NCBI GenBank assembly: GCA_023271485.1
Contig: JALPXT010000062.1
Coordinates: 1-7,928 of the forward strand
From: Dehalococcoidia bacterium
GTDB taxonomy: Bacteria > Chloroflexota > Dehalococcoidia > SZUA-161 > SpSt-899
Direction: 5' to 3'
Length of the DNA stretch: 7,928 nt
The notes under the pieces were generated by a model that was not told the DNA's origin, did not search any database, and saw nothing but the letters and a program-made list of their open reading frames with translations. The translations under genes were made by a program, and so were the position numbers. Positions 5,490 through 7,928 of the stretch are shown one piece after another. Positions within the stretch are counted from its first letter, which is position 1. The number at the start of each line of letters is the position of its first letter.

Positions 5490-6518
5490 TTGCCTGAGAT
5501 CGCTATAACTGAGCTCTCATTAAATGACCTCAGGGACGTCCTCTCCGACTGGGGAGAGCCCCAATACCGCGCCAGGCAGATACTTGACTGGGTCTATCGC
5601 AAGCCGATCAGCGATTTCTCTGCCATGAGCAATCTGCCCCCGAAGCTGCGGGAAAGTCTGGATTCAGAGTTCTCTTTTCAATCCATATTTCCTGTAACCG
5701 AGGCGACCTCCCGCGACGGCAGCAGCACCAAGGTGCTCTTCCGCCTCAGTGACGGGAACACCATCGAATCCGTCCTGATGATGTATGATAAACGACGCAC
5801 TGTTTGCGTCTCCTCTCAGGTCGGTTGTGCCTTCGGCTGCCCCCTCTGCGCCACCGGGGCCAGCGGTTTCGAGCGCAACCTGACCCCCGCCGAGATCACC
5901 GATCAGGTTCTTTTCTTCTCCCGCTGTCTCCAGGCAGAAGGCGGGGCAGTCACTAACGTGGTCTTTATGGGCATGGGAGAGCCACTGGTCAATTTTGAAG
6001 CCGTCTGGCGAGCGGTGGAGAATCTGACCTCTCCGGGACTCTTCGGGCTGGGAGCGAGACACCTGACCATCTCGACGATTGGGATTCCCTCCGCCATCAA
6101 GAAACTGAGCCGGAAAAAGCTGCAGGTGGGGCTGGCGGTCTCCCTGCATGCCCCCAACAACGAGCTCCGCGACCTCCTGGCACCCCCCAACAGGATGTAT
6201 CCCCTGGAGGTGCTTATCCCGGCTTGCCGGAGTTACGTTGAGGCCACCCGTCGCCGGATCACTTTCGAGTATACCCTCATACGCAGCGTCAACGACTCCG
6301 TGCCACTTGCCATCGAGCTGGCGGAGCTGCTGCGAGGACTCAATTGCCACGTTAATCTCATCCCGGTCAATCCCACTCCAGAGTTTAAGCCCCCTCACCG
6401 AGCCCGGATTCAAGCCTTCCATGAGACTCTTACCCGCCATCACGTCTCGAATACCATCCGGCTGAAGAGGGGGCTCGACATCCACGCCGGATGCGGCCAG
6501 CTTCGGGCGAGAGATTAA
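5490..6518 (+). CDS. rlmN: Dual-specificity RNA methyltransferase RlmN (radical SAM)
   Basis: The enzyme puts a methyl group on C2 of A2503 in 23S rRNA, and in E. coli also of A37 in some tRNAs. From the TTG start it has 342 residues, within the family range. The radical-SAM [4Fe-4S] cysteines are Cys113, Cys117 and Cys120 in VGCAFGCPLCATGASGF. The methyl-carrying cysteine is Cys335 in the C-terminal HAGCGQLR, and Cys106 in TVCVSSQ matches E. coli Cys118. MGMGEPL (SAM-binding region) and the early motif EPQYRARQILDWVY (23-36) are also present. The C-terminal GCGQLR and the N-terminal region favour RlmN over the resistance relative Cfr. TTG at 5490 lies one base after the glyS stop. The site upstream (GGTTGGGG, 5475-5482) is weak, so translation probably depends on coupling with glyS. 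An in-frame ATG at 5397 would overlap glyS by 92 bases and add 31 residues without family character, so it was not used. Confidence 0.95.
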   Translation: MPEIAITELSLNDLRDVLSDWGEPQYRARQILDWVYRKPISDFSAMSNLPPKLRESLDSEFSFQSIFPVTEATSRDGSSTKVLFRLSDGNTIESVLMMYDKRRTVCVSSQVGCAFGCPLCATGASGFERNLTPAEITDQVLFFSRCLQAEGGAVTNVVFMGMGEPLVNFEAVWRAVENLTSPGLFGLGARHLTISTIGIPSAIKKLSRKKLQVGLAVSLHAPNNELRDLLAPPNRMYPLEVLIPACRSYVEATRRRITFEYTLIRSVNDSVPLAIELAELLRGLNCHVNLIPVNPTPEFKPPHRARIQAFHETLTRHHVSNTIRLKRGLDIHAGCGQLRARD

Positions 6519-6522
6519 GGAG
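6517..6522 (+). promoter_or_regulatory. Shine-Dalgarno deciding a TTG start
   Basis: AAGGAG overlaps the rlmN stop codon (TAA at 6516-6518) and ends 7 bases before an in-frame TTG at 6530. This favours the TTG over the ATG at 6491, which lies inside rlmN with no ribosome site and adds 13 arginine-rich residues that look like out-of-frame rlmN sequence. Confidence 0.7.
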
Positions 6523-6529
6523 AACTGCA

Positions 6530-7198
6530 TTGTATTACGATGAACACTATTTCGACAAGTATCATCGGGGATATTCATTTGCTAAAATGCGCCCCTATTT
6601 CAGCGTGATAGCCAAAGCATTAGTCGGGCTGTTTAAACCGCAGCAAGTGCTGGATGTCGGTTGCGCCAGGGGATACCTTGTCCATATCTTTCGAGAACTT
6701 GGCGTTGATTCTTGGGGCATTGACCTATCTGAATATGCTCTGTCTTCTGCGCCGGAGGAGCTGCAGGAGTATCTACTGAAGGTAAATATTGACCATGAAG
6801 GATTGCCCTTTGAAAGCGGTATCTTTGATTTGATAACGTGCCTGGATGTTGTTGAGCACTTAGCTAATAATGATCAAGCGATTTGCGAGATGCGGCGTGT
6901 CTTGAAGACAGATGGCGCATTGTATATATCGGTGCCTTCAAAGCTTGCAGACTCCTTGCTTGGCATTATAGCTGCCAGAGACCCCAGTCATATAAATATA
7001 CGCTCTAAAGACTCATGGATTGAAACGCTGGATATCCTTGGTTTTCGCTATGCGGGTGAATTCCCCAGGGCTGAACGGAAAGAGGCCAGGGTTCTAAGTC
7101 TGCAACACAGGTGGTTGCCAAGACTGGTGGCTGAAATAGGGAGACTTCCCTTCATTCCTTACCTTCGCTATGATTTGATCTTTAAGAAGCGTGCTTAA
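6530..7198 (+). CDS. Class I SAM-dependent methyltransferase, substrate unknown
   Basis: The protein has 222 residues and a Rossmann-type methyltransferase core. Motif I is VLDVGCARGYL (40-50). The acidic end of strand 2 is GIDLS with Asp65. Motif IV region is FDLITCLDVVEHL (99-111), followed by MRRVLKTDGALYISVPS (121-137), the usual beta5 region of Methyltransf_11/23 enzymes. The N-terminus YYDEHYFDKYH is typical of small-molecule or sugar/lipid-modifying members, but the substrate cannot be told. The start is TTG 6530, supported by AAGGAG at 6517-6522. Partial hand counts give about 45 percent GC, against about 60 percent in glyS and rluB, and it uses more AT-rich codons such as ATA and TTA, so it looks acquired. 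It lies 11 bases after rlmN and 6 before the rluB-like gene, so it is probably co-transcribed with them although nothing shows that it acts on RNA. Confidence 0.85.
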   Translation: MYYDEHYFDKYHRGYSFAKMRPYFSVIAKALVGLFKPQQVLDVGCARGYLVHIFRELGVDSWGIDLSEYALSSAPEELQEYLLKVNIDHEGLPFESGIFDLITCLDVVEHLANNDQAICEMRRVLKTDGALYISVPSKLADSLLGIIAARDPSHINIRSKDSWIETLDILGFRYAGEFPRAERKEARVLSLQHRWLPRLVAEIGRLPFIPYLRYDLIFKKRA

Positions 7199-7204
7199 GA
7201 TATT

Positions 7205-7928
7205 ATGCCCATTCACCTGCTCAAATGCCTCACCGAAGCCGGACTTGGCTCCCGGCGCAAACTAGCCGATGCCATCAGGCAGGGCCGGGTACAGGTCAAC
7301 GGAATTGTGGCCGAGGATCTTCGCCAGGCGATAAATCCCCAGGGAGATTCTGTTATCCTCGATGGGCAACGAGTGAGCCTGGCCAAGCCCCAGACCATAT
7401 GCCTCCTGTTGCACAAGCCGCGCGGGGTTATCTCCACCGTCAGCGACGAAAGAGGCCGCCAGACGGTGCTGGACATCCTTCCCGGGAGATTCCGGGGTTT
7501 GCGGCTCTATCCGGTCGGACGGCTGGACAAAGAAAGCTCAGGGCTCCTGCTGCTCACTAACGATGGCGATCTGACCTACCACCTCACCCACCCCAGGTTC
7601 GAGCAGAAAAAGGAGTATCTGGTAGCCGTAGATGGCATACTCAAACCAGCGGAGAGACGGAGGCTGGAAAGAGGTGTCGAACTTGCCGATGGCACAACCT
7701 CTCCCGCCCGCGTGAGGATGGTGCATGGTATGGAGTCCTTCAATTACAGTATCACCATCCACGAGGGGAGGAAGCGGCAGGTGCGCCGTATGTTCGAGGA
7801 GCTGGGCTACCAGGTTCTCGCCTTGAGGCGAGTGCGCATTGGCAATCTGGCGCTTGGTGACCTCCGTGAGGGTGAGGTGCGCCGGCTATCCGCCGATGAG
7901 ATAGAGAGCCTTCGCAATTATCCTAAAT
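7205..7928 (+). CDS. rluB: RluB-family 23S rRNA pseudouridine synthase (3' end outside window)
   Basis: The frame is open from ATG 7205 to the window edge, giving 241 residues; the family is commonly about 235-300, so little may be missing. Residues 2-50 form an S4 RNA-binding domain (LKCLTEAGLGSRRKLADAI, RQGRVQVNG). The RsuA/RluB/E/F catalytic domain follows. It shows HKPRGVIST (70-78), the catalytic Asp108 in PVGRLDKESSGLLLLTNDGD, KKEYLVAVDG (135-144), and the C-terminal signature EGRKRQVRRMFEELGY (187-202). The reaction changes a uridine of 23S rRNA (position 2605 in E. coli for RluB) to pseudouridine. Separation from RsuA, RluE and RluF relies on general resemblance, so the exact target is inferred. 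The start lies 6 bases after the methyltransferase stop and has no clear Shine-Dalgarno, so translational coupling is likely. Confidence 0.88.
   Translation, partial: MPIHLLKCLTEAGLGSRRKLADAIRQGRVQVNGIVAEDLRQAINPQGDSVILDGQRVSLAKPQTICLLLHKPRGVISTVSDERGRQTVLDILPGRFRGLRLYPVGRLDKESSGLLLLTNDGDLTYHLTHPRFEQKKEYLVAVDGILKPAERRRLERGVELADGTTSPARVRMVHGMESFNYSITIHEGRKRQVRRMFEELGYQVLALRRVRIGNLALGDLREGEVRRLSADEIESLRNYPK

Noticed and set aside
5664..6578. 304-codon open frame on the minus strand opposite rlmN
   Set aside because: It mirrors the radical-SAM gene, shows no family motifs, and would need to overlap nearly all of rlmN.

Overview
The window looks like part of a bacterial chromosome of moderately high GC content. 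It carries housekeeping translation genes, with accessory DNA inserted between them. The aspartyl-tRNA synthetase is of the bacterial type (with a GAD domain). The glycyl-tRNA synthetase is the single-chain alpha2 form rather than glyQ plus glyS. The protein flavour suggests Chloroflexota (Dehalococcoidia-like), but this is an impression without a database search and should be held loosely. No plasmid, phage or CRISPR signature was seen.

Layout. Positions 1-48 may be the tail of a membrane protein. Positions 49-217 hold a stem-loop, a degenerate heptamer repeat and a strong ribosome binding site. A SIMPL-domain lipoprotein gene follows (218-976, +). Positions 977-1440 hold no intact gene: there is a long inverted repeat (984-1085) and a broken thioredoxin/TlpA-like gene on the minus strand (1099-1316). 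aspS lies on the minus strand (1441-3243). A compact divergent promoter region (3244-3359) separates it from a rightward series of genes: an MNT nucleotidyltransferase antitoxin and HEPN toxin pair (3360-4065, overlapping by 11 bp), then glyS, rlmN, an orphan methyltransferase and an rluB-like pseudouridine synthase that is still open at the window end. Gaps in this series are 52, 1, 11 and 6 bp, so it probably behaves as one transcription unit.

How the genes fit together. aspS and glyS charge tRNAs. rlmN methylates A2503 of 23S rRNA (and A37 of some tRNAs), and rluB makes pseudouridine in 23S rRNA. The toxin-antitoxin pair sits exactly where the rightward unit starts, so its promoter may also drive glyS and the genes behind it. 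The TA pair (about 50 percent GC by partial hand count) and the methyltransferase (about 45 percent) are poorer in GC than the flanking housekeeping genes (about 60 percent), which suggests they were acquired.

I did not find a convincing new multi-gene system. The points most worth a second look are the HEPN toxin without the usual RNase motif, the palindrome over its promoter, the probably leaderless aspS, and the decayed TlpA gene next to a repeat that resembles REP/RAYT-type sequences.
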